From Streptomyces flavofungini (GTDB taxonomy: Bacteria; Actinomycetota; Actinomycetes; Streptomycetales; Streptomycetaceae), in NCBI RefSeq assembly GCF_030388665.1, contig NZ_CP128846.1, forward strand, positions 4,786,501 through 4,850,500: 64,000 bases of DNA, read 5' to 3'. The position numbers and the translations under genes are program-made. Positions 41,887 to 50,423 of this stretch are shown here, in pieces. Position 1 is the stretch's first letter; the number at the start of each line of letters is the position of its first letter. The notes beneath the pieces are model-generated. The model made no database searches. It was not told where the DNA came from and saw only the letters and a list, made by a program, of their open reading frames with translations.

Positions 41887-42031
41887 CGGGCCACGAGAAG
41901 GCGCCATGGCTGAGGCGGCTGGCCTGTGCCCAGCCCTTGTGGCTGTCCCGGCTGGCCCCCTCCAGGGCGATCACATCAGCCCCGATACCACCGCGAGGAC
42001 GGATGTCCTCATCCTCATCCCAGGAGTCCTC

Positions 42032-42265
42032 ATGGAACCCACCCGCACTGACTGGCTCGTCGGCCAGTTCGACGCCGTTGCCGTCGCAGCCGCCTACGCC
42101 TGTGGCCACTGCAACAGCACCACCGAAATCCACACCGTCGACGGCGTCCTCAGAGTCGCCGTCCACCACGACGACGAATGTCTGGTCCTGAACGGCGTGC
42201 TGCCCTCGGCACCGGACGTGATGCGCGCCTTCGCCAGCTCCGTGCCCGACACCTCCCACCCCTGA
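42032..42265 (+). CDS. Small hypothetical protein (77 aa)
   Basis: ATG at 42032 with AGGAG 6 nt upstream. The product (MEPTRTDWLVGQFDAVAVAA...) contains AYACGHCNSTTEIHTVDG and HHDDECLV, a possible Cys/His metal site. Unknown function; first of three small genes after the iteron region. Confidence 0.55.
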   Translation: MEPTRTDWLVGQFDAVAVAAAYACGHCNSTTEIHTVDGVLRVAVHHDDECLVLNGVLPSAPDVMRAFASSVPDTSHP

Positions 42266-42276
42266 ACGGATGCCCC

Positions 42277-42522
42277 ATGACTGAGTCGACATCCGCTGTC
42301 GAGCAGGCCGTGCAGGCCCGCATAGCCGCGGCCCGCGTCCGCATCCAGGCCGCCACGAGGCGCCGCGACGAGCTGGCCGCAGCCCGACGCCGCGGCCTCG
42401 CGGCCCGGCACGTGAACAAGCTCCGCAACCTCGCTCAGGCCGAGCAGCGGGCGCAGCAGCAGCGCCCCGACGAGGACCAGGACGACGAGCCCGCGTCCGC
42501 CATGGCAGACACCGACCACTGA
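42277..42522 (+). CDS. Small Arg/Ala-rich coiled-coil protein (81 aa)
   Basis: ATG at 42277. The product is nearly all helix (VEQAVQARIAAARVRIQAA, then RRRDELAAARRRGLAARHV) with an acidic tail (DEDQDDEPASAM). It may bind DNA or partner proteins; unknown. Confidence 0.5.
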   Translation: MTESTSAVEQAVQARIAAARVRIQAATRRRDELAAARRRGLAARHVNKLRNLAQAEQRAQQQRPDEDQDDEPASAMADTDH

Positions 42523-42568
42523 GACTGCGGCCGTCACCCGGCGGCCGGCCAACCGAAGGAGAAGCACC

Positions 42569-42850
42569 GTGACCGAGCAGAACACCACCCCGGCCAACGA
42601 CCCGTGGTCCCCGAGCACCGCCACCACGACCCCGCTCCCGAACCTCTTCACCGACCTCGACGACCAGCCCGTCACCGTCATCACGCAGATGACCGCCACC
42701 GGTGACCAGGCCGGCGGCTACGTGCAGATCAGGTTCGGGTCGGTAGAGCTCCGTCTCGACCCCATTGAGGCGCAGCGGCTCGGCGAGTACGTGGCCAAGG
42801 CGTCCGACGAACTCCACGGCCAGGTGCTCGATGTGGTCCTAGCACCGTAA
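42569..42850 (+). CDS. Small hypothetical protein (93 aa)
   Basis: GTG at 42569 has GAAGGAGAAG upstream. After a Thr/Pro-rich start, the second half (QIRFGSVELRLDPIEAQRLGEYVAKASDEL) looks like a beta-strand plus helix module seen in small actinobacterial element proteins. Unknown function. A hairpin follows. Confidence 0.55.
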   Translation: MTEQNTTPANDPWSPSTATTTPLPNLFTDLDDQPVTVITQMTATGDQAGGYVQIRFGSVELRLDPIEAQRLGEYVAKASDELHGQVLDVVLAP

Positions 42851-42878
42851 AAAAGCGGCGGCTGACCCGCACGCAATC

Positions 42879-42905
42879 GGCCGCCCCGCGGGACTCGGGG
42901 CGGCC
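42879..42905 (+). terminator. Hairpin after the small gene block
   Basis: GGCCGCCCC (42879-42887) pairs with GGGGCGGCC (42897-42905). Confidence 0.55.
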
Positions 42906-42960
42906 ACCCCCAGGATTCCATGGGCCCGGTCGTCGCCTCACCGCGGCGGCCGGGCTGTAG

Positions 42961-43470
42961 ATGATCAGCACCGCGCGAGGACCCCATGCAAGCCCCCCTC
43001 TGGGCTGGACCCCGTGCGCTGCCTTCGTGTCCGGCCGTCATGAACCGTCGGGTCGGGGTCCGGTGGTTGTTGACCCGGTGTTCGAGACGCTCGGCGCGCA
43101 CTACGACGAGCTGAAGATCCTCAACCTGATCGTGGACCGGAACGAACGCCGCCGCGACCTGAACGCCGGGCAGAAGGCCATGGTCGCGCTCGCGCTGGAA
43201 CCGATGTTCGCTGCCGCGCAGCCCACGGGACGACCGAAGGATGACGGCTCCGAAGCGGCTCGGTCACGGAAAGTGAAGGAAACGGTCGCAGATCTGCGAC
43301 AGCAGAACGTGTGGGTCGAGCCCACGGCGCGCGAGCGCGAGTCGGCAGCACGAGCCGCGAAGGTCGTCGGCGCCTCCGGCCGAGCCGTCCTGTTGGTTTC
43401 GGGTTGGGTTGGTGTGGGGTCCGGTTGGTGTGGTCGGGCGTTGGGGTGGGGTTCCGTTGGGGTGTACTGA
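42961..43470 (+). pseudogene. ParB-like C-terminal fragment, ending in G/T-rich DNA
   Basis: The frame reads ELKILNLIVDRNERRRDLNAGQKAMVALALEP and later RESAARAAKVVGASGRAV, resembling the HTH-containing second half of ParB-like plasmid proteins; the nuclease-like N-terminal domain is absent. From about 43392 the frame enters strongly G/T-rich DNA and codes an implausible tail (GWVGVGSGWCGRALGWG). The gene therefore looks truncated at both ends. A GTG at 43063 fits the conserved part better than the ATG at 42961. Confidence 0.45.
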
Positions 43471-43484
43471 ATGTTCGTTCAGTA
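43465..43484. promoter_or_regulatory. Palindromic candidate operator in the G/T-rich tract
   Basis: TACTGAA-TGTTCG-TTCAGTA, 7-bp arms, resembling TetR-type sites. It lies upstream of the rightward cargo genes that lead to the tape-measure-like protein. Confidence 0.45.
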
Positions 43485-43630
43485 GTGGGGTGGGCGGGAG
43501 ATGGGGCGGTGTGGGTGGGTCGGGGCGGTTGTTTTTCCTGTGGTGTTACTGGTTTGTCTGGTGTTTTGGTAACGGGGGGTGGGTGGTGGCAGGACGTTTG
43601 ACTGTCGAGTCTCTACAAGTCGGCATGGCG

Positions 43631-43669
43631 AAAGGCCCGGCCCCGTGGGAGCGGGGGCCGGGCCTTTTT
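43631..43669. terminator. Strong intrinsic terminator
   Basis: AAAGGCCCGGCCCC (43631-43644) pairs perfectly with GGGGCCGGGCCTTT (43654-43667) and is followed by TT, giving TTTTT. A classical rho-independent terminator, also usable in the other direction. Confidence 0.88.
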
Positions 43670-43794
43670 GCTGTGAGTGCAGCCTCAACCGCCGTCCAGG
43701 GTACCGGGTTTGTGCAGGTGGTGCGGCGTATGCTGGGGGTGGCATTTCAACCGTGCCGTGCTGTGAGTGTGGATCTGCAGCTGAGGGGTGCTTT

Positions 43795-44427
43795 GTGGTA
43801 ACCGAACAAGAGATTGCTGAGCAGGTGGCTGCGGTAGAGGCGGCTGAGGTGCTGCTCGATCAGGCCGAGGACTTCCACCAGCGCGCTGCCAGTGAGCGCA
43901 GTGTGCAAGAGCTCGCGGTGGCGAAGGCCGAGGCGCACGCCGTCAGGGACAAGCTGCGTTCGATGCGTGCCCGGTTCGCGCGTGAGCGGGCGTCTGAGCG
44001 GGCGCGGGCACAGGCCGAGGCCGCGTTCCCACCGAAGCGGCGCCAGGCGCTCACGCAGCAGCTCGGCGACTCCAGGGATGAGGCCGCTCACGCGATCACC
44101 AGCCTGGAGAGGGCTGCGGCCGAGGCGCTGCGGCTGGTGGCCGAGTACGCCGCGGCGGTGCGGGAGGTGTCCGCGGAGCTGGTCGGTGTGGGCCTGCGGG
44201 CTGGTGACGGTGGTGAGGACGGCGGGTCGGCGGCCGGCGCGGTCCGTCTCGGCGGTGAGACGTGGCGGGCGGCGGATGCGGGCGCGATGGTTGCGGCGGT
44301 GATGCAGGCCGCGGTCGCTGCGCACGATCGGCAGCACGTGTTCGCTCAGCTGCGGTGGGCGCAGTTGGGTGGCGTGGCCGAGGCGCAGGCGCGGGCCGAG
44401 CTGCTGGCGCGGGCGGTCGAGCGGTGA
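43795..44427 (+). CDS. Coiled-coil hypothetical protein (210 aa), first gene of the tape-measure block
   Basis: GTG at 43795 has GAGGGG about 7 nt upstream. The product (MVTEQEIAEQVAAVEAAEVLL...) is almost entirely helical and rich in Ala, Glu and Arg (VRDKLRSMRARFARERASER), so a long coiled coil is likely. It ends with a GTGA overlap to the next gene and so begins a tightly coupled four-gene block with the tape-measure-like gene. In phages this position holds tail assembly chaperones, but no sequence similarity to them is evident. Confidence 0.6.
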   Translation: MVTEQEIAEQVAAVEAAEVLLDQAEDFHQRAASERSVQELAVAKAEAHAVRDKLRSMRARFARERASERARAQAEAAFPPKRRQALTQQLGDSRDEAAHAITSLERAAAEALRLVAEYAAAVREVSAELVGVGLRAGDGGEDGGSAAGAVRLGGETWRAADAGAMVAAVMQAAVAAHDRQHVFAQLRWAQLGGVAEAQARAELLARAVER

Positions 44428-44624
44428 GCGGGGATGCGTTCGCCGAGGAGTTCGGCGCGGGTGGACCATCCGATGGTGGTGTGGGCGTGGCCGCGTGGAG
44501 GGCGTTCCGGGACTGTGCGGCTGTCGAGGAGGCTGGGCAGGCTGCCCGGGACAGGGCGCCGGGCGGGGTCCTGGCGGCGCTCTTGGAGCCTGTGACGGAT
44601 TCGGTGGGGCGGTGGGGCCGGTGA
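44424..44624 (+). CDS. Small hypothetical protein (66 aa)
   Basis: GTG at 44424 overlaps the previous stop, and its own stop overlaps the next start (GTGA at 44621). Product MSGDAFAEEFGAGG ... WRAFRDCAAVEEAGQAARDRA. No family recognised. Confidence 0.5.
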   Translation: MSGDAFAEEFGAGGPSDGGVGVAAWRAFRDCAAVEEAGQAARDRAPGGVLAALLEPVTDSVGRWGR

Positions 44625-44971
44625 GCCGCCGGAAGGGCCGCAGGCGCCGCAGGAAGCCCGAGCCGAGCGTGACGATTCCCATCGTCGCGGGTGAGGGCGC
44701 CGGACTCACACTCACGATCGTCGGACTCAGTGCCGAGGCACTCGCCGAGGCGCGCGCGCAGGCGGCGGCCGGGTACATCGACCACGTCCTCGTGCTCCGC
44801 ATCGTCGTCGCGTTCATCGAGGCGGCTGGTGTCGACGTCACCGCCCACACGTGGTCGGGGCCGGAGTACATGGCTCTGCTGGACATGCTCGGTTTCCTCC
44901 CGCCGATGTGGTCTGCGGACGAAGACGCTGAGCTGGACCGTCTCCTGATCGGGGCAGCCGGTGGGGAATGA
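44621..44971 (+). CDS. Hypothetical protein preceding the tape-measure gene (116 aa)
   Basis: GTG at 44621. A very basic N-terminus (MSRRKGRRRRRKPEP) is followed by a beta/alpha segment (SVTIPIVAGEGAGLTLTIVG) and an acidic C-terminal helix (WSADEDAELDRLLIG). It overlaps the tape-measure start by 11 bp, implying coupled translation. Function unknown. Confidence 0.55.
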   Translation: MSRRKGRRRRRKPEPSVTIPIVAGEGAGLTLTIVGLSAEALAEARAQAAAGYIDHVLVLRIVVAFIEAAGVDVTAHTWSGPEYMALLDMLGFLPPMWSADEDAELDRLLIGAAGGE

Positions 44972-47900
44972 CATTGAGATTCGCGTGCGGGTCGCGAACC
45001 AGTCGGGGAGGGGGCTTGCCTCCACTAACGCCTCGATGCAGGCCCTTAGGCGGAATGCGGCGAGTGCGGCTCAGGGTCTGCGGACGCTGGAGACCCGCAG
45101 CGCGGCTGCCAGCCGTTCTCTGCGGCAGGTGGAGAATCGTGCGCAGGCGACGACGCGGGCCCTCCTCGGTCTCCGGGCTGCGGGAAACATCCGTGTCACG
45201 GCGACGTACGACGATCAGGTGACGGGTGGCGTCGCTTCAAGTAAGGCGGCGCTGCGCGACCTGAAGGCGCAGAGTCCTGTCCGTGTCACAGCGACGTACG
45301 ACGATCAGGTGAGGAGCAGTGTCGCTTCGGCGAAGGCGGCGCTGCGGGATCTCAAGGCGCAGAGTCCCGTCCGTCTGGGCGTGACGTTCGACGGGCGGGC
45401 CAGCCAGATCACTGCGGCGGCGTCGGCGATGCGGGACCTGCGTAGCGACGCCCGGGGCGCCGACGCCGCGCTCGGCTCGCTGGCGACCCGCTCGGTGGCC
45501 ACTGCTGCCGCGCTGAACACGTTGGAGCAGCAGGCCGAGGACGCGTCCCGGGCGCTGCGTACGCTCCGGGGCCGGGCTGCTGCTGCCGCGGCAGCGATGG
45601 ACGACCTGCGTACGCGGGTCGCGGGCGCGGCGAACGCCCTGCGGATCTTCAGCATGCGCGCTCAGACAGCCGATGGGCGCCTCAGTGACCTGTCGGACCG
45701 GACGCGCACGCTGCGCTCCGACAGCGACGATCTCGACGCCAGCATGCGGCGCCTGACCACCACTCTCGCCGGGCTGCGCGGGAGTCTCGGGACGCTCCGT
45801 ACGTCCAGTGGCGGCGCCAGCGTGGGCATGAGCGGCCTGGTGCAGGCGGCGTTGCTGCTGGCACCGGCGCTGATTCCGATTGCGGCGGCGGCGGTGCCGG
45901 TGGCGGGGAATCTGGTGGCGGCCGGTGTGGCGGTGGGGGCCTTCGGTCTGGCGATCGGGGGCCAGGTCGCGGCGATGGCGAAGGCGTCGGAGGCGGAGAA
46001 GAAGTACAAGGATGCCGTCAAGGAGCATGGGCGCACGTCTGAGGAGGCGGCGAAGGCCGAGAACGCGTATTTGCGCCAGGTCAGGGACATGGACCCGGCG
46101 ACGCGGCGGGCGGCGGCTGCGCTGGGGGTGTTCAAGGACCAGTACAAGGCGTGGTCGAACTCGCTGGCCGGGGACACGATGCCCGTCGTCACCAAGGGGC
46201 TGGGGATTTTCGGAGCGCTGCTGCCTCGGCTGACACCGTTGGTGCGGACCACGAGCAGCGAGCTGGACCGGCTGATGACCGTCCTCGCGGGCGGGGTGAA
46301 CTCCAGCGGCTTCGAGCGGCTGATGGACACCTTCTCCCAGTTCGCGGGCGGTGTCCTGAGCCGGGCGACGGACGGCTTGGTGCACTTCATGCGGGTGATG
46401 TCCGGCGGGGCGGGCGCCGGGCAGTTCGGTGAGTTCATGTCGTACGTCCGCGAGGTCGGCCCGCAAGTCGCGGAGACGCTCGGCAACCTCAGTCGGGCGC
46501 TGGTGCATGTGGTGGCTGCGGCGTCGGACGTGGGTGTCGGGGTCCTCGCCGCGGTCAACGCGTTCGCGCAGTTGATCAATGCGATCCCCACCGACGTGCT
46601 GTCCACCCTGTTGCAGTTCGTGGTGGTGTTCAAAGCGGTGTCGCTCGCTGCGGCAGGGCTGGGGGCTGCGGGGGGCGGTATCGCGGCGTTCGGTGCGTCG
46701 TTGGCGGCGATGCGGGCTGCGTCGGTCGCGGCGGGCGGTGGCCTGGCTGGTCTCGCGGCTGCCTTCGGGGCGTTGTCGCGGGCGGCGAAGGTCTCGGTCG
46801 TGGCTGCGGGCATCGGCCTCGTTGCCGTCGCTGTCAGCAAGCTTTCGAACATCGGTAAGAAGGCGCCGCCGGATGTCGACAAGCTGACGACGTCGCTGGC
46901 GAATCTGGGGCGTTCCGGCAAGGCGACGGGCTACGTGGCGGAGGTGTTCGGCAAGGGCTTCGAGAAGCTGCATGATCAGGTCAAGAAGGTCACCAACCCG
47001 TCCGTCGTAGAGTCGATCAACAACTGGGGTGCCAGCATCTCGGGCGGGATCCTCGACGCTGGCGACGCCACCGAGGAGTTCACCAAGAGCGCGGACGCCG
47101 TCGACAAGTCCCTGACCGATCTGGTTCGGGGCGGGAAAGCGGATCTGGCGAAGGCTGCTCTGGCCGACATGCTGAAGGGGTGGGACCCGAAGGAAGCTGA
47201 GAAGTTCCGGAGCAAGATGGACGGCTTCAAGGATGCGCTCGCGGATCAGCGGCGTGAGGCCGAGTTGACGGCGCAGTCCATGGGCGTGTTCGGGATGCAG
47301 TCGCTGGCGGTGCAGGAGAAGCTGGCCGCTCAGAAGCAGAGCGCGGACGCCCTGCGCCAGTCGATCGTGGCCCTCAACGACGTGCACCGGAGCGCTTCGG
47401 AGGCGATGAACGCGTTCGAGCAGTCCATCGACGACGCGATGAAGGCGGCCGGGGAGAACAGCGGCGCGCTGCGCATGGTCGACGGCCATCTCGACCTGAA
47501 CTCCAAGAGGGCCCGGGACGCCGAGGCCTCGCTCCGCGGTCTGGCGAAGAGCACCGATGAAGCGGCGACAGCGGCGCGTCAGGCGGATGAGCCGTGGACG
47601 CGGGTCAACGGGATCTACGAGCGGGGCCGTGAAAAGTTCGTCGCGGCTGCGCATGCGATGGGGCTGAGCCGGGCGGAGGCTGTGCAGCTGGCCAAGCAGA
47701 TGCAGAAGATCCCGGATTCCAAGAAGCTGAAGATCGAGATGCGTACCGAGGATGCCGTGGCGGGCCTGGACTCGGTGATCTCCGCGATGAAGAAGACCCC
47801 GAAGTCCAAGAGCGTCACGGTCAAGGCACTGACCAGGGACGCAGTTGACATGCTGAAGTCCCTGGGCCTGAAGGTCACACGGATGAAGGATGGCTCGTTC

Positions 47901-49532
47901 CGGGTCACGGCGAAGACCGGGGCGGCGCACTCCAGCATCGGCGCGGTTCGGCGGGCTCGGGACGGCCTGAAGGACAAGACGATCTCTATCCGCGCCGAGG
48001 TAGCGGCGTTCAGGGCGGCAGTGAGCGGGCTGATCGGCCGGACGCTGGGCACCTCGTTCATCAACGTGGTGTACCGCAAGAGCGCGCCGTTGGGTGCCGC
48101 GCTGCTGGGTGGTATGCGTGCTTTCGGTGCGTCCGGTGGTCTGGCCAGTGGCCTGCCGCGTAGGCGGTTCGCGGGCGGGGGCGCGGTGCAGGCGTTCCCG
48201 AGCGGCGGATATGTCCAGGGGCCGGGTGGCCCGACGTCAGACAGCATTCTGGCCGGGTTCGGGTCGGGTGCGGTGGCTCGGGTGTCTGACAGTGAGTACG
48301 TCGTGCAGGCGCGGGCGGTGAAGAAGTACGGGGTGCGGTTCCTTGATGCTCTCAACGACGGCCAGTTGAAGATCCCGGGTCTCGCGCGGGGTGGGTTGAC
48401 GAAGGCGCAGCAGCGGGCGCGGCAGCGGGCGAAGGAGCGGGCTGAGGCGGAGTCTCGGGCCCGGAAGGAAGCTACCGGGGAGCTGACGGTCAGCTATTTC
48501 GGGCAGCGGGCGGGGTACCGCAATCCGGAGATCCGTAACCAGTTGGGGGCCCCTGACTCGCTGGGTGATCTGACGTCGTCGCTGAACAAGTGGCGGTCGA
48601 TCATCAAGCGGGCGACGCATGGTGGCGTGGAGCGGAGTCTGCTGCGGTCGCTGACGCGGGCGGGGCGGTCGCTGATCTCGCACGAGAAGAAGATCCTCGG
48701 CGTGAACAAGGCCCTGGACAAGGCGAAGGACAAGCTGGGTGATCTGCGGTCGGCGGCGTCGCAGCTCCGCAGTGGTGTGAAGGACCGGGTGGTGTCCGAT
48801 GCGGGTATCACGCGGGCGGCGGGGGCAGAGGATGCCCGGCTCACGATCAACACGTTGTTGTCGCAGATGACGGGCAGTGCCGCCAGTGCGAAGCAGTTCG
48901 CGAGCATGCTGAAGTCCCTCAAGAGCCGTGGCCTGTCGAAGGATTTGATCGCGCAGATCGCCGAGGCCGGGGTCGAGGGCGGAGGACTGGAGACTGCTGC
49001 GGCGGTTCTCGGTGGCGGCAAGGGTGAGATCAAGCGGCTGAATGCCCTGCAGAAGGAGATCGTGTCGGCTGCTGGGTCGGCGGGGAAGACGGCGGCGGAT
49101 GCCATGTATGGGGCGGGGATCAAGGCTGCTGAGGGTCTGGTGAAGGGGCTGCAGAAGAAGCAGGACAAGATCGAAAAGCAGATGATGAAGATCGCCAAAT
49201 CCATGGAGAAGGCGATCAAACGGGCGCTGAAGATCAAGAGCCCGTCTCAGGTCATGGAGGAAGTCGGCGACTTCACCGCCGAAGGCTTCGCGCAGGGCAT
49301 GCGCCGCAACCGGTCCGTGACCCCGGCCTGGGAGTCCATGCTCAACGCGCCCCCCGTCTCGGCACGGGGACGTGCCCCCGCGGGTGGAGCGCCGGGCGGG
49401 GTGCAGCCGATCGTCGTGCACCAGACCATCACGCTGGACGGGCGCGTGGTGGCCCAGCAGATCTTCGACCCGCTGCGCAAGGAGGTTGCCCACCGCGGCG
49501 GCAACGTCCAATCCGCCCTCGGCAGGCCGTGA
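44961..49532 (+). CDS. Phage tail tape-measure-like protein (1523 aa) on an integrative element
   Basis: GTG at 44961. The N-terminal third (1-300) is repetitive helical sequence, including a 90-bp (30-residue) tandem repeat (45191-45460; VTATYDDQV ... AALRDLKAQSPVR). Hydrophobic helices follow at about 290-330 (AALLLAPALIPIAAAAVPVAG) and 540-630. Then come long helical and basic regions and the C-terminal tape-measure signature (SPSQVMEEVGDFTAEGF) before IVVHQTITLDGRVVAQQI. In phages such proteins set tail length and help DNA entry. Here no other tail, capsid or terminase gene is present, so its role is unclear. Confidence 0.8.
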   Translation: MGNDIEIRVRVANQSGRGLASTNASMQALRRNAASAAQGLRTLETRSAAASRSLRQVENRAQATTRALLGLRAAGNIRVTATYDDQVTGGVASSKAALRDLKAQSPVRVTATYDDQVRSSVASAKAALRDLKAQSPVRLGVTFDGRASQITAAASAMRDLRSDARGADAALGSLATRSVATAAALNTLEQQAEDASRALRTLRGRAAAAAAAMDDLRTRVAGAANALRIFSMRAQTADGRLSDLSDRTRTLRSDSDDLDASMRRLTTTLAGLRGSLGTLRTSSGGASVGMSGLVQAALLLAPALIPIAAAAVPVAGNLVAAGVAVGAFGLAIGGQVAAMAKASEAEKKYKDAVKEHGRTSEEAAKAENAYLRQVRDMDPATRRAAAALGVFKDQYKAWSNSLAGDTMPVVTKGLGIFGALLPRLTPLVRTTSSELDRLMTVLAGGVNSSGFERLMDTFSQFAGGVLSRATDGLVHFMRVMSGGAGAGQFGEFMSYVREVGPQVAETLGNLSRALVHVVAAASDVGVGVLAAVNAFAQLINAIPTDVLSTLLQFVVVFKAVSLAAAGLGAAGGGIAAFGASLAAMRAASVAAGGGLAGLAAAFGALSRAAKVSVVAAGIGLVAVAVSKLSNIGKKAPPDVDKLTTSLANLGRSGKATGYVAEVFGKGFEKLHDQVKKVTNPSVVESINNWGASISGGILDAGDATEEFTKSADAVDKSLTDLVRGGKADLAKAALADMLKGWDPKEAEKFRSKMDGFKDALADQRREAELTAQSMGVFGMQSLAVQEKLAAQKQSADALRQSIVALNDVHRSASEAMNAFEQSIDDAMKAAGENSGALRMVDGHLDLNSKRARDAEASLRGLAKSTDEAATAARQADEPWTRVNGIYERGREKFVAAAHAMGLSRAEAVQLAKQMQKIPDSKKLKIEMRTEDAVAGLDSVISAMKKTPKSKSVTVKALTRDAVDMLKSLGLKVTRMKDGSFRVTAKTGAAHSSIGAVRRARDGLKDKTISIRAEVAAFRAAVSGLIGRTLGTSFINVVYRKSAPLGAALLGGMRAFGASGGLASGLPRRRFAGGGAVQAFPSGGYVQGPGGPTSDSILAGFGSGAVARVSDSEYVVQARAVKKYGVRFLDALNDGQLKIPGLARGGLTKAQQRARQRAKERAEAESRARKEATGELTVSYFGQRAGYRNPEIRNQLGAPDSLGDLTSSLNKWRSIIKRATHGGVERSLLRSLTRAGRSLISHEKKILGVNKALDKAKDKLGDLRSAASQLRSGVKDRVVSDAGITRAAGAEDARLTINTLLSQMTGSAASAKQFASMLKSLKSRGLSKDLIAQIAEAGVEGGGLETAAAVLGGGKGEIKRLNALQKEIVSAAGSAGKTAADAMYGAGIKAAEGLVKGLQKKQDKIEKQMMKIAKSMEKAIKRALKIKSPSQVMEEVGDFTAEGFAQGMRRNRSVTPAWESMLNAPPVSARGRAPAGGAPGGVQPIVVHQTITLDGRVVAQQIFDPLRKEVAHRGGNVQSALGRP

Positions 49533-49576
49533 GCCGCGGCGCCCCGCCTTCCACGGCATGCCGCGGCCCGCTCCTC

Positions 49577-49612
49577 GGGGCCGGTGGCGGAGACGTGTAC
49601 GCCACCGGCCCC
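49577..49612. terminator. Hairpin between convergent operons of element B
   Basis: GGGGCCGGTGGCG (49577-49589) pairs perfectly with CGCCACCGGCCCC (49600-49612). It separates the rightward tape-measure block from the leftward genes ending at 49662. Confidence 0.78.
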
Positions 49613-49661
49613 GGACCCGCCCGCCCCTGAACCTGGGGGGAGAGGGGGCGGACGGGCGTCT

Positions 49662-49880
49662 TCACGCCTCACGGTCGAGGGCAACCCCCGGGCCGTTGGC
49701 GTGCAGGGGGCAGGCGTACACCCCGATATCGAGGACGACCGCCCCGATCTTGCCCCGCGAGATGCCGGCCGCCACGGCTCCGCTGGTGAGCTGGGCGCCA
49801 CACCACACGCAGGCACGTCCCGAGTACTGCTCGTAGGACAGGTCTCTGGCGGGCGGCGGCTCGGGGCGGCGGGCGTTCAC
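49662..49880 (-). CDS. Small zinc-binding-like protein (72 aa)
   Basis: GTG at 49880 overlaps the stop of the upstream gene. Product MNARRPEPPPARDLSYEQYS then RACVWCGAQLTSGAVAAGIS and YACPLHANGPG: a CxxC plus CxxH arrangement suited to one zinc ion. It is common beside the following gene in Streptomyces elements. Function unknown. Confidence 0.62.
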   Translation of the reverse strand: MNARRPEPPPARDLSYEQYSGRACVWCGAQLTSGAVAAGISRGKIGAVVLDIGVYACPLHANGPGVALDREA

Positions 49881-50347
49881 GGCTCGATGGTCCGCAGGGT
49901 GTCGGCGAGGGTGAGCAGCGCGCGCAGGCGGGCGGTGGAGCACAGGTTCCCCGGGTGGTGCGGGGGCACGACCCAGTGCGTGATCATGGAGAGGTTCCCG
50001 ATGCGCGGGACGAGGAGGAAGCTGCCGTGGCCGAGGCGCTGTTCCTCGCCGTTCCACTCGGCCCGCGGCGGCACGAGGACGTAGTAGTCGCCGCTGGATG
50101 CCCGCAGGTCGCGAACCACGGGGCCGTGCAGCCAGTCGTCGAGGGCCGCGGCCACTGCCTTCGGGTCCTGGCCGCACACGGCGTCGTGGATGCGTGATGC
50201 CGGGACGCGTACCGCGTCGAACCGCACGCCGAGCGGCAGCAGGGAGACGCCCCGGTTGGCCCATTCCGCCACGGCCTCGCGGGGGTTGGGGTGGGCGCGG
50301 GCGAGCCAGTCGGCGATGGCGAGAGAAGACGATGTGACGGGCGTCAT
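49877..50347 (-). CDS. Prim-pol-domain-like element protein (156 aa)
   Basis: ATG at 50347. The product resembles the short bifunctional DNA primase/polymerase-like proteins of Streptomyces elements: WANRGVSLLPLGVRFDAVRVPA, a variable middle, GHGSFLLVPRIGNLSMITHW, then VPPHHPGNLCSTARLRAL. The canonical acidic motif is absent, so it may be a regulatory derivative and not an active primase. It pairs with the small zinc-binding-like gene at 49662. The two form a unit after an XRE regulator gene that reads in the same direction. Confidence 0.55.
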   Translation of the reverse strand: MTPVTSSSLAIADWLARAHPNPREAVAEWANRGVSLLPLGVRFDAVRVPASRIHDAVCGQDPKAVAAALDDWLHGPVVRDLRASSGDYYVLVPPRAEWNGEEQRLGHGSFLLVPRIGNLSMITHWVVPPHHPGNLCSTARLRALLTLADTLRTIEP

Positions 50348-50423
50348 ACTTCGGAAGGTAGGGAGCCGCAACGGCGCACCGCAATGACAGTTTGACGGCC
50401 CGTCACACCGAAGTAGCAGTAGC

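Larger units (their letters stand above)
43393..43794. other. G/T-rich intergenic tract with palindrome and terminator
   Basis: From 43393 to about 43610 the + strand is dominated by G and T (runs such as GGGTTGGGTTGGTGTGGGG), unlike any neighbour; G-quadruplexes are possible. A perfect palindrome (TACTGAA at 43465-43471, TTCAGTA at 43478-43484) sits inside. No gene is supported in this gap. Confidence 0.6.

Noticed and set aside
45237..47930. An 897-codon open frame on the - strand
   Set aside because: It is antisense to the tape-measure-like gene, has no ribosome site, and its Arg/His/Pro-rich product is typical of GC-rich shadow frames.
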